The position numbers and the translations under genes were made by a program. From positions 1 through 64,000 of the forward strand of contig CAICTM010000466.1 of assembly GCA_903772945.1 (NCBI GenBank): DNA of 64,000 nucleotides, in the 5' to 3' direction. This DNA comes from Seminavis robusta (lineage: Eukaryota; Bacillariophyta; Bacillariophyceae; Naviculales; Naviculaceae). This document shows, one piece after another, positions 55,260 through 64,000 of this stretch; position 1 is the first letter of the stretch; the number at the start of each line of letters is the position of its first letter. A model generated the notes under the pieces. The model did no database searches. It saw only the letters and a list, made by a program, of their open reading frames with translations, and had not been told where the DNA came from.

Positions 55260-57815
55260 CTAACCAAGGATCCACTCGCGGAGAGAAACAAGCAGGTCTG
55301 ACATCATCAGTGCAGCATCCACAGCTACACACTCGATGGTCCTTTTCCCCATGCAATCAACGCCTAGTCTCGCGAGAGACAGCCCAATCCGCGGTGGTGC
55401 CACCACCCTCGAGAACAACAAGGCTGAGTATATCAGATCTTCATGTACATTGTCCACGAACTCTGCCATCGCATCGGAGGTGCCCGTCATTTGACCAAAA
55501 ATATAAAATAGGCTTGACGCGACGTCATAGATCATTGCACTCGCCAAACCAAAACTGTCACTGGCAACTCGAACAAGTTTCCCATGTTCGATGACACAGT
55601 ACTTGAAGAGATCGAAAGAGGTCAGTGTTGCACGCGATATCGCTTGAAGGAGGGGTGTGCATATGGCTAGAAATGAAGTCCACATCAGGTCCATCATGAT
55701 GGGAGCGTTCTGTCCAACCGCAACGTACAAGGCGACAGCTAGGAGACCAACACACCCAGCTTGGAATAGGAATTGTGTGTGTCCATAACCAACTGTTGCA
55801 ACGTCATTGACGTCATTGGTGGAGGAGGAGGATGGTGCTTTCGATATCTCACCTATAGACAAGGAGCTTACCGACGCAGCGCCGGAAGCGTCCTCTCGTT
55901 TTTCGAGAGTGGCATGATCGGGGGGAAGATCGGAGGCGTCGATTGCCAATGGTTTGTGATTAAGGCGCCATTCTGCCAGTTTGCATTCCATGGCTTTGCA
56001 TTCCAGCTCTCGTTGATACAAATCTTTGATTCCCTTCATCACGTTCAACTCGTATTGTGTGGATTCCAATTTGCTCATGGTCCACTGCAGCTGGTCTTTC
56101 ATGAGAAATATCTCTCTTCGCTCTTTTCCAGGTGCAGAGTTAAAAGATGGATGACTTCCTATTTGAGGCCCAGTCGGAGTAGCGACGTTGAAAGATGAGG
56201 CAGTAAGCGAAGTCATTGTGCTTCTTGCAGTATTGATGGGCACTACGAGACTATCATTGTGATCAGAAGTGCCAACGTCACTTGGAGGAGCTATTTGGAC
56301 GTGATGAGTGGTGTCCATGAGCTTTTGTTGGTGTTTCTTCATGTTTGATATTGTTGGAGCCGTGGACTCGAGAGCTGGATCAATGTTCTCATCCAGGGTT
56401 CCCAGGGTCTCTAGTGACTCGGTTGGAGCCATGCAAGGGCCAGTGATGTCGTCGTCGTCATCATCATCTTCATCATCTCGAAGAAAACCTTCAGGAAGTC
56501 GCTGCTGAGAGTGAACACCGTTCTTGTCGTCTCGGCTCTCTTCAATGGGATCTGCTTGATTTTCAACCGTCCGTCTGGAATCGAACTTGAGTGGAGGCAG
56601 CGACGACGGTACTTCTTCTAGACTCGCCATACTGATTGGATGATGATGGGCGTCGGGTTGGCTGTTGTTAACGCCGAGAATGTCACTACTGGCTACAGTA
56701 GAAGCATCCAAATCATTTGGCATTCCCATGGCTAGCTTGTCCTTGGAGAGCTTCTCAAGGAAGCGATTGATGTGTTTCGCAGTGATCTTGTTTTTGCTGG
56801 ATGCTTCATCGGTCTTGGGTTTGAATGGCTTTTTGGTTCCAACCGCGTGCTCGTATTCGCGGAGGATGCTGCTCCCCAAGACACCGCCACCACCATCTGC
56901 TTCGCTCTCCAACATGTCACTACGGCAGGATGATACCATGGACACACAGGAAGAATTATCGTCGAGAAGGGACCGGCGCGTGGAATGTGAGTCGCTGGTA
57001 CCTTGTTCGTTGGGTGGAGCATGTTTTTCCACTGGAGAAGTATCACTACTGTTTGCGCGTGGATCATAATTCTGGTTTGCTGTGCAGGGAGAAACGAGAA
57101 TCATGGTGAAGGGTTCCTTGTTGGTCACATGTTGCTCTTTCTTGGATCCAATGGCTCTAGTAGTGTCAAGTGTGGCGCTGCAAGCCGGGGTGGTGGTTCC
57201 AGTGTCATCTTCGGTGTCATTCGAGTCATAGTGATCTTGGGATCGTTGTGATCTGCTGGGGCGCTGCTGTTGGGCACGGATGTCGTCGCTGAAGTGTGCG
57301 TGTTTCTGGGAGGATGAGGAAGTGTTGATTTCGTCCGTGTGATGGTCTGGTGTCGTTGCAATGGTCATGATGGCATCGGTTCGATGCGCCACCGAATCCC
57401 CGTGCTGCTGTTCGTATGGAAACGGTTGATGTTGTCTGTATCGCGGCGTCGGACGGTGCTGCTGATAGCTGCTGCCGTAACCGGTGCTGCTCTTGTAGGA
57501 GGGGCTCTCTGGAGGGGACGTACCCGGACTTCGGTGACCAGCACGATACACGTTGTTGGCTCCTGCTGCGGAGACTGATCCACCGAGACAGATTGCATCC
57601 ATCATCGCTTCTGCAGCAGTGAGTACATCGCTCTTCTGCCGTGACTGTCTTGGCTTGCTGTGACAACCACACCCTCCGGGGTCGGGAGAAGAAGCACGCT
57701 TTCGTCTCGACTTGTCGTGCATGACATTATCTAGGCAGATACCGCACAACTCCTTGGTGGTATTAACTCCCATCTTGTATGCGGATTTATACGTGTTGCG
57801 ACAAGAATAAGGCAT
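55260..57815 (-). CDS. large disordered protein with coiled coil and C-terminal membrane region
   Basis: 851 residues from the ATG at 57815, one exon. The N-terminus carries a cysteine cluster (ELCGICLDNV, GGCGCH) that resembles the start of a RING-like finger but lacks a full set. Residues 60-560 are low complexity (S/P/H/Q-rich, an acidic run DDEDDDDDDD). A coiled coil covers about 564-619 (MKDQLQWTMSKLESTQYELN). A hydrophobic segment lies at about 682-703 (GCVGLLAVALYVAVG) and a second at about 708-725. The last 130 residues are amphipathic. The topology suggests a C-terminally anchored membrane protein with its coiled coil in the cytosol. The family is not recognised. It is divergent from the methyltransferase gene (517 bp between starts). 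Confidence 0.7.
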   Translation of the reverse strand: MPYSCRNTYKSAYKMGVNTTKELCGICLDNVMHDKSRRKRASSPDPGGCGCHSKPRQSRQKSDVLTAAEAMMDAICLGGSVSAAGANNVYRAGHRSPGTSPPESPSYKSSTGYGSSYQQHRPTPRYRQHQPFPYEQQHGDSVAHRTDAIMTIATTPDHHTDEINTSSSSQKHAHFSDDIRAQQQRPSRSQRSQDHYDSNDTEDDTGTTTPACSATLDTTRAIGSKKEQHVTNKEPFTMILVSPCTANQNYDPRANSSDTSPVEKHAPPNEQGTSDSHSTRRSLLDDNSSCVSMVSSCRSDMLESEADGGGGVLGSSILREYEHAVGTKKPFKPKTDEASSKNKITAKHINRFLEKLSKDKLAMGMPNDLDASTVASSDILGVNNSQPDAHHHPISMASLEEVPSSLPPLKFDSRRTVENQADPIEESRDDKNGVHSQQRLPEGFLRDDEDDDDDDDITGPCMAPTESLETLGTLDENIDPALESTAPTISNMKKHQQKLMDTTHHVQIAPPSDVGTSDHNDSLVVPINTARSTMTSLTASSFNVATPTGPQIGSHPSFNSAPGKERREIFLMKDQLQWTMSKLESTQYELNVMKGIKDLYQRELECKAMECKLAEWRLNHKPLAIDASDLPPDHATLEKREDASGAASVSSLSIGEISKAPSSSSTNDVNDVATVGYGHTQFLFQAGCVGLLAVALYVAVGQNAPIMMDLMWTSFLAICTPLLQAISRATLTSFDLFKYCVIEHGKLVRVASDSFGLASAMIYDVASSLFYIFGQMTGTSDAMAEFVDNVHEDLIYSALLFSRVVAPPRIGLSLARLGVDCMGKRTIECVAVDAALMMSDLLVSLREWILG

Positions 57816-58332
57816 TGCTTCCTCGTCTGGCTACCGGTAGCGAGCTTCAGAAATCGGAGGTCGAGCACAACAAATAGCCAACTAAGAGGGAAGTGTATTT
57901 GTGCGATTGATTTGCGTGGTGTCAATCAGACAAAAGGAAGAAAGGAATTGACTGACACCAAGCCTCAAATCCAAAGCAATGACGAAGTAAAGGATGTGTT
58001 GAGTGCTTCCAATGAGCATCATCGGCGACGGTGCTTGGATGCAGCGACCTTCACCTGAAAACTTGAGCTCGTGTTGGCGGCAGCGATTTGATCAGAAGAT
58101 CTTTGGCGAACGCGGCAGCGCACCGAACGCCTGGTCTTTGAGATGGCTTACGCTTAATCGACATCCCCCCGCTTGTTTAAAAATTCGGACTAATAATCGG
58201 TTATATTCGTTGTCGGAAATATTCGGTCCGGTTCGGCAAAAGATACCCAGGTCGAGGATCCTCAACGAGTGGGGGGAATAGCAGTGCAAGGAGGGCCTCG
58301 GCTTTTTGTAGGTTTTTTTAAAAGAGATAGCC
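57816..58332. promoter_or_regulatory. divergent intergenic region, candidate bidirectional promoter
   Basis: The only sequence between the divergent starts at 57815 (-) and 58333 (+). It must hold both promoters and 5' leaders. No TATA box or Inr can be assigned with confidence; frames inside it have no motif. Confidence 0.45.
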
Positions 58333-59331
58333 ATGTCTGTTGAGGTTGCTGCTCCCAGTTGCAATAACGACGAGAACGGAGAATCTCATAACAAGCAACA
58401 ATATGTGATCCCCTCATTCCTGGACGTTCTGCTTCAGTCCGAGTTTCGGATCCTGCATCAGCCCCCGCCACTGCAAGCGAACGAAACACAAGATGACCGT
58501 GACTTTGTGGATCATCTGCTAGATACTTGTTGGGATGCCACAGTGTCGCGTTCTCTCTTGAACAGTCATGAGGAAGATGAAGGGAAAGAATTCACCTACG
58601 GAGAAATTACCCCTACTGGTGTTCGACAATTGCTAGAAGATTTGGAGTTGTTGACCATCTTTGAGGATGACAGCAACAGTACCGATAAAGAAGAAGTAGT
58701 CTTTTATGACCTGGGATCGGGAGAAGGAAAGCTAGTTGCACAAGTCTTTTTAGAAACACTCTCCACTTGTCATGATAACGATAAAACAAAACCAAAAGAC
58801 CGCGCGATTCTGAAGAGAATTGTGGGCATTGAACTGAGCCCGGCAAGGCATGCTATGGCGGTTCACTCCTGGAATGCGCTGCAGCAAGCACTTTTGCCAT
58901 CTCAAGCTGAAAAGAAAAACAGTCATCATCAAGACTATCCTTCTGAGGCTGATTCCGATCCTGAGGGTATTCCAGCTAGTCCAGCGGTTCTAGTAGACTT
59001 GCAAGAGGCCAAAGCATCCCTCCGAGCAAAGTTTGCCACCGCCAACCGCAACACTGTAGAACTGGTCCATGGGGATTTGTCTCAATTGGATTTCTCAGAT
59101 GCTACCCATATCTACGCCTCTAGCATCTTCTTTCCGCCGCCAGTGTTGGAGGCAATGAGCCAAACGATAATGGACTATTCTACTGCTCATGGCAAACTGA
59201 AAATGGTAGCTGCCCTGTCGGATTTGGAACTGCTGGAAACTGAGGATTCTGGTTGGGAGAAACGTGTGCAACGATTGCAGATGAGTTGGGGAGGAGCAAA
59301 TGTTAGATTATATTCCCCTAAGGATTACTAA
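58333..59331 (+). CDS. DOT1-like SAM-dependent methyltransferase
   Basis: 332 residues, one exon, with the start ATG in good context (AGCCATGTCTG). Motifs in order: FTYGEITPTGVRQLL (87-101), resembling the YGE entry motif of DOT1 domains; VVFYDLGSGEGKLVAQV (122-138), the SAM-binding motif I; IVGIELSP (163-170) with the acidic motif II position; VELVHGDLSQLDFSD (242-256); and YASSIFFPPP (261-270), at the position of the DOT1 NN/F-x-P segment. DOT1 enzymes methylate histone H3 K79, but many small YGE-type proteins in protists have unknown substrates. Nothing here proves a histone target. Acidic inserts (ESHNKQQ, DSDPEGIPASP) interrupt the fold at loop positions. Confidence 0.75.
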   Translation: MSVEVAAPSCNNDENGESHNKQQYVIPSFLDVLLQSEFRILHQPPPLQANETQDDRDFVDHLLDTCWDATVSRSLLNSHEEDEGKEFTYGEITPTGVRQLLEDLELLTIFEDDSNSTDKEEVVFYDLGSGEGKLVAQVFLETLSTCHDNDKTKPKDRAILKRIVGIELSPARHAMAVHSWNALQQALLPSQAEKKNSHHQDYPSEADSDPEGIPASPAVLVDLQEAKASLRAKFATANRNTVELVHGDLSQLDFSDATHIYASSIFFPPPVLEAMSQTIMDYSTAHGKLKMVAALSDLELLETEDSGWEKRVQRLQMSWGGANVRLYSPKDY

Positions 59332-59579
59332 TAACAACCGGGTCTGTTCATGTAGCTATCTTGCTACCAGTACCACCCGTAACATGAAAGAGAAAATAAA
59401 TACTAAAGAGATACGTTAAGGAGCGAGGGGGGCGAGGCGAGGCAAAGCAGTGGCTGCGGTGGTGGGTGGCTGGTGTGGTGGGCAGACGGGGAGAGCAATG
59501 AGGACGCGAGCAGGGCAAAACAAGGGGGGCAGGGAAGGGGGGTGCAGGGAGGAAAACCAGGAAGGACAAGGGAGCAAAA
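59332..59579. other. short GC-rich spacer
   Basis: A G-rich plus strand (GGAGCGAGGGGGGCGAGGCG) follows the methyltransferase gene. It probably belongs to the 3' end of the retroelement relic on the minus strand. Confidence 0.4.
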
Positions 59580-59957
59580 TTAGCGGAAGAGTGCAAGTGC
59601 ACCATCGGCATCCCAGAGAGAACGACGGTAGCTCATTGTGCCAGCAGGGACACGAGAGCCACGCATGCAGAGGTGGCGGGCCCGAAGAATAGCTAGGCTG
59701 AGCCGAGCATTAACGTAGCCACGCACCACTGAGTAAGGGCGTTCCCACTTTGCAGCGAGCAAAGCGGAAATACGTTTCGCGAGTGCCTCAGCTTCGGCCC
59801 CAAGGAGACCATCAGCAGAGACAACAAACGGAGTAAAGTGGCGGCGTTGGGAAAGACAGGCGTCGAGATACTTGCGTTTCTTGTCACGTTCGCCATTGCG
59901 AAGAACCTTGTCAGGATCCTTGCGAGAAATAGCTATCCAGCAAATACTGTAAACCAT
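59580..59957 (-). mobile_element. reverse-transcriptase ORF C-terminus, retroelement relic
   Basis: The minus strand encodes RRHFTPFVVSADGLLGAEAE, ALAKRISALLAAKWERPYS, VVRGYVNARLSLAILRARHL, CMRGSRVP and WDADGALALFR, ending in a stop at 59580. I recognise this as the conserved C-terminal segment of reverse-transcriptase ORFs abundant in pennate diatom genomes. The RT core itself is absent, so this is a 5'-truncated copy. The frame is intact over 125 codons, suggesting a fairly recent insertion. Confidence 0.7.
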
Positions 59958-60505
59958 CAGCTCTTCTCCTCGTTGCTGCTATGTGAATGTACCTAAAATA
60001 AGTTATGATCCTTCATCATCAACTACTTACCAGCCAAGATAAGTATTGTCTGTCCTGCATGACCGTATACCGGTATCGTAGTACTGGTACTGGTACTGCA
60101 GTACTGGTGTTGTGGTGTCGGGTTGGCGAAAACCTCACCCCTAATGCATAATGTCGCAAACTATTGTCGCCCAGCGTGAGAAGAGCCTCGCGTTTTTTGC
60201 TGTCACATGGGCCGCGGCGGTGACATCGCTCACAAAATCGGAAAAAATCATCGCTCTTCAAGTTCTGCGATTTCCTTCGTCGAGGCATTGACTACTTGTT
60301 GCTACTCCGCATCCGGCTTCTTTCGCCATTGCTTCCTTTTTGATACCACTATCTTGACAGCATTGTTCTTAATTTAATCTTCAGCTGATGCAACCCTTAT
60401 CTGATCCCCAATGAACTAGAAGGCGTCACATAGAAGAACAAAGCATTTTTGTGTCATTGTTTTCGTGTAGCCTCCCACGATTACCACGAAAACAGTCAGA
60501 CGACC
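59958..60505. other. upstream region of the coiled-coil gene
   Basis: No gene is seen. It contains a GTACTGGTACTGGTACTGCA microsatellite-like run (about 60079-60110). Confidence 0.45.
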
Positions 60506-62947
60506 ATGAACTGCTGCTCGAAGCATCCATTTGCAGACGGACCAGCAACCAGTAGTCCCTCGCATCACCTTGGGAAGAGTACGAGCAGCATGGCAGTGAG
60601 TACCAAGTTCGATATTGAGTTTGACGACTACTCGTTTGGTAAGTCACAACACAACATTCGAAGCTTTGTCGTCAGCAGTGAAGACGATCGTCAAGAACTC
60701 GAGATTCTGGATGCACTAAGCATTGTCCTGACCAATCAATCATTGAGAGAAGCCCGGGGAAGAGAACAATCTCAGCAAATGCAACGGGATCAAGAAGAAC
60801 AAGACCTCGAACAAGAACTGGTGCAACAAGAACGCCTCATGCAACAGCAGCAACGACAACAGCAGCAATATCAACATCCACAACAGCAAAAGCAGCAACC
60901 ACAAGTAAACTTGACAGCTTGTGGTAAGGCCGCTGCCAACAAATTTCATGTTATTTGCACGGCCGACACGGCTCACGATGACTCCAACACGATCGATTAC
61001 TCGTCCAATCGCAAGACGTCCGACGACGACACGTTCAAATCCTCTGGAGCAACCACAGTCAGTGGTGTTGGTATTGACATTCGTGAACCCGCCGCACCAA
61101 GACATGGAGCCAGGATTTGCATGAGCCCCGCAGATAGCTCAAAGGAGGATTTCGAAATGGAGCTAGACCACTCGATTGCGGCGGCGGCAGCGGCAGTGAC
61201 CCCGGCTTGTGCAGCTCTTAGCAACTTGGGCTTGTCCTTAGATGATAATGACAACAGCAAGAGCAGCAAGGCCAATAGTAATGGGAGCAGGGGTAGCAAG
61301 GATGACGAGGTCTGGCAATTTCATACGGCCACAACCAATTCCATGACTGAGGAGGTTTCCGGTCAATCGCTCAAGGTGACTCAGACACAGCTCCGAATTA
61401 CACCGGAGCAATGGAAAATGGCACAGCGGGAGCTAGAAGACAATCGCAACGAACTCGACACGATTCGACAAAAGGCCAAGCTTGTAAAACGGCAGCTCAA
61501 GAACTTCCAGAAGGAATGGGAAAGCCAACAAAATCTGATGCGAAACAAGGACAAAGAACTAGAACGCCTTCGGTTGATCATTGCGGAACGAACTCTCCAG
61601 TTGACTGAAAAGACGGGAGAGCTCAGTATTACCAAGGTGGCTTTGGTCGCGGCGGAAAACGGATTCACTTCCTGCAAGAAACAAGTGCGTAGCCGGTACG
61701 TAACTACTTTTCCGCTTTGCCTTGCTTTGAGTATGCTTTTTTGTTGATGAAGCTAATTGTCCTTTTGTCCTCGCACAACGAAACGCAGAAAGCAAGATTT
61801 GGAAAAGGTTCAGTCGGCCAACGAAGAACTGAAACGTCTCCTGTCGGACTCTCGAGCTGAACTTAGTCGGACAAAGCTACAGTTGGAGGCATCAGCACAG
61901 CGCCGGAAACACTTTAGCAACCAAGCTCTCAGAATCTTGGCGGGGGAGGTTGACAGAATTGATCCCAACTGCACTAGCAATACTAGCGGCGACGACTTCG
62001 ACATGTCTAGCAAGAGAACTCCCACAGCATCCAATTCTATGAGCCCACGTCTTCGACCTCTGAGAGCCAAATCATGGTCCTTCACTGGTAGTAGTTCAGC
62101 TTCTCTCGAAGCCATGGATGAGAACAACGGCGGCAACACAAAGTTTTTCGAAGTTAATGGCTTTCCTAGTTTCGGCAGTGCTCTTCCAAGCAGCAGTACA
62201 TGTAGCGTCCTTGGTGTCTCGATCCCGTCCCAGGGGATGGAGTCATCTGGCGAACCGGCAACACCAGTCCAAAGCAACCATACCCACCATAATGGCAGTC
62301 CCACTGGTGATTCTCAATCTACTGCGTCAAGAGGAAGTTCCAAACGAGACCACGCGATTTCAAGGCCGACTCGATCACGAAGCAAGAGCCGTGATGCACG
62401 ACGAGACACTTCCCTGCTAGATGAAGCCAAGGATGACGAACGATTCGAGATGACCAAGGCTGATTTACACCATTCGTCGCCAACCTTTGATACTGCCATT
62501 GAATGTGTAAGCGGAGGAGGGAGGGATCCGGCGGGTACGACGCCGAAAAGGACTTTTCCCAACGGTGTTGATGATTCGTGCCACAAGATTCGAACCACAC
62601 AGTCAGAAGAAACCACCACGGAAGACGAAACCACAACTAGTAGTTCTGGTGAAGACTCTATTGTTTCCTATGCAGAGTTCGATTCTGTTTCAACTGGAAG
62701 CTTCCCTGTGACGGCAACCATCATGTCAATTATGTCTTTTGTTGGCTGGTTCCATGTCTGGGCCATGGCAGAAGAACTGGGAATCACGTACCTCAAAGGT
62801 CAAGTGTGCCTTGCCGACTCTCGTACCATTCTATCGAGTGTGAGCATTGTGTCATTGCTGGCCTTCATGTCCATGTGGACGATAGTTGAAGTATCTTGGA
62901 CCACAGCGTACAACATGTTGTGTTGCAAAAGAAGGAGTCGTCACTGA
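60506..62947 (+). CDS. polyQ/coiled-coil protein with C-terminal membrane segments
   Basis: Two exons, 60506-61695 and 61789-62947, with a 93-bp GT-AG intron, give 782 residues. The start is the ATG in ACCATGAACTGCTGC. The N-third has a Q/E-rich helix (EEQDLEQELVQQERLMQQQQ). A long coiled coil spans about residues 302-475 (WKMAQRELEDNRNELDTIRQ, KDKELERLRLIIAERTLQ, LEKVQSANEELKRLLSDSRA) and runs across the splice junction, which supports the intron. A disordered S/T-rich stretch follows, and then two hydrophobic segments near the end (TIMSIMSFVGWFHVWAMA and ILSSVSIVSLLAFMSMWTIV), closing with LCCKRRSRH. It is probably a C-terminally anchored membrane protein, tether- or golgin-like in shape. 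No family is recognised. Confidence 0.75.
61696..61788 (+). other. intron of the coiled-coil gene
   Basis: Donor GTACGT after AGCCG and acceptor AACGCAG. Joining keeps the heptad pattern (KKQVRSRKQDLEKVQ); read-through stops after 17 codons. Confidence 0.85.
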
Positions 62948-63653
62948 GGAACAGCCAGTCATTGTACAGAACAGTACGTCGTCGGGCACGTGCGATTGGG
63001 AACGAACTCTGCGAGGCAGGCAGTGGGATAAATAAATCCGGCCCGAGAGCTTGTCCTTACTCTTTGCGCGGCGGGGTGTGAGGAAGATTTAGGACCGAAA
63101 CTTTACGATGAAAGGGTACAAAGGAGCGTACGTGTGCTAGCGTTCGTTTCCAGAGAGATCATGTGGATTGTGTTAGAATGAGAAAAAGCTGATGAATGTT
63201 ACCATAAATCGTTCGCGAGTCGAGACGAGTCGAGTGATGATGTTTACAATAATATTTACTTACGGTGGGGTTTTCTAGAAAGGACCGGGCAAACGAACTA
63301 AAAGTCATAAGATTCTTTCCAGGCAGGCAACAAGAGCTGAGCCATCCAACTAAAAGAACTAATTTTGACGCTGACCACACTCAGCCATCTATCCACCGGT
63401 ATATTTACCAGTAGCTAGCCAGTGACGGCAACAACAACATCATATCAATATGAATGGAGTTCAAAAGGGCCCTGATGTACCGTAGTCTGGATGGAGCAAT
63501 GCTTGCCAATACGCAACCCTTCCATGGACCCGTCTATTCAATTGTACCCAGCCTCCAGATAGCCAACCAACATGGCGGCCCCATCACCAGCCAGTCCCTC
63601 CCTGTGCACCCCATGATGACCCTTGTCGAAGCAACCGTTTATGATTGAAGATT
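62948..63653. other. intergenic between convergent genes
   Basis: No gene accepted. A 64-codon frame at 63454-63648 has an ATG but no motif and ends just before the 3' end of the minus-strand gene. Confidence 0.45.
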
Positions 63654-64000
63654 TCAATCCTCCGCTGGCGGCAACAATGTCATTTGCATATCTTGCTCGG
63701 TCATGATTCCTCCTCGTTCCACATATGCTTGAAAGGCTTGTATTCTTGGTTTCCAGGATGGTTGCGCTGGTGCTTTGGGTGGATTGTCGGGGTCGGCATC
63801 CATGGTAATTCTGACTTGTTTCTTCTTTTTGGGTTGCTGTTGTTGTTGTGCCCGTAAGAGCGCAATATGCAGCTGCATGGCCGTGAGCAATTGTTCTTGT
63901 TCCACGACGACTCCTTCATCTCGATTGGTGTCTCGGGTCCGGTATTGTCCCACGCGTCGATAATTCTTGTTGGGTAAATGATGTACCGTCAGTGCCCCAA
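63654..64000 (-). CDS. partial protein, C-terminal part only (5' end beyond window)
   Basis: The minus-strand frame is open from the window edge to the stop at 63656-63654, at least 114 residues. It reads LTVHHLPNKNYRRVGQYRTR, then a Q-rich helix (EQEQLLTAMQLHIALLRAQQ), a basic run PKKKKQVRI, and a C-terminal part WKPRIQAFQAYVERGGIMTE. Domain content is not recognised in this piece, and the missing N-terminus prevents a functional call. Confidence 0.55.
   Translation of the reverse strand, partial: GALTVHHLPNKNYRRVGQYRTRDTNRDEGVVVEQEQLLTAMQLHIALLRAQQQQQPKKKKQVRITMDADPDNPPKAPAQPSWKPRIQAFQAYVERGGIMTEQDMQMTLLPPAED

Noticed and set aside
57650-57790. RING finger at the N-terminus of the 851-residue protein
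   Set aside because: CGIC and later CGCH are present, but the required cysteine/histidine ladder and spacing are missing.
58003-58281. Plus-strand open frame upstream of the methyltransferase
   Set aside because: It lies wholly in the divergent promoter region and shows no motif.

Overview
The window reads as nuclear DNA of a photosynthetic stramenopile, most likely a pennate diatom (inference). The grounds are: GT-AG introns of about 80-110 bp in otherwise intron-poor genes; a membrane-bound cyclase/phosphodiesterase fusion; single-pass LRR proteins with long Q/N/S-rich cytoplasmic tails; and relics of the RNase H-bearing retroelements common in diatom genomes. No bacterial or organellar features, tRNA, rRNA or CRISPR array were seen.

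Layout. 1-20.8 kb has no intact gene. It holds decayed retroelements: several copies, on both strands, of one RNase H-encoding element (9.6-12.0, 15.8-16.3 and 17.2-19.0 kb; a related tail at 8.3-8.7 kb and an RT-associated fragment at 6.1 kb). A second retroelement, with a GIY-YIG-like domain (10.4-11.3 kb), is nested in one copy. Short dispersed repeats and one tRNA-iMet primer-binding-site-like 13-mer also occur. 20.8-25.1 kb holds three genes: an AhpC/TSA (PRXL2-like) redox protein (-), a small secreted protein with a knottin-like cysteine pattern (-), and an unrecognised basic/acidic protein (+). 26.0-39.5 kb is one giant gene (+) for a disordered, repeat-rich protein of about 4,490 residues ending in a MYND zinc finger. 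Its frame is broken many times, but only inside its tandem repeats. 42.5-47.3 kb is a 13-exon cyclase/PDE gene (+) whose PDE half looks intact while the cyclase half has lost key catalytic residues. 47.4-49.6 kb (-) is a broken, unrecognised ORF with PTEHNAT peptide repeats, interrupted by an insertion. 50.2-50.4 kb is a MITE with exact terminal inverted repeats. 51.0-53.6 kb is an LRR membrane protein (+). 53.9-54.3 kb holds two foldback elements. 55.3-57.8 kb (-) and 60.5-62.9 kb (+) encode two unrelated-looking proteins with the same plan (disordered N-terminus, coiled coil, C-terminal hydrophobic segments). Between them lies a DOT1-like methyltransferase (+) and an RT relic (-). The window ends inside a gene on the minus strand.

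The genes do not form one pathway. The clearest biological themes are signalling at membranes (cyclase/PDE, LRR protein), redox, and chromatin or protein interaction (MYND, DOT1-like). Exon boundaries were set by hand from GT/AG sites, phase and protein motifs. All homology statements are from motif recognition, without database searches.
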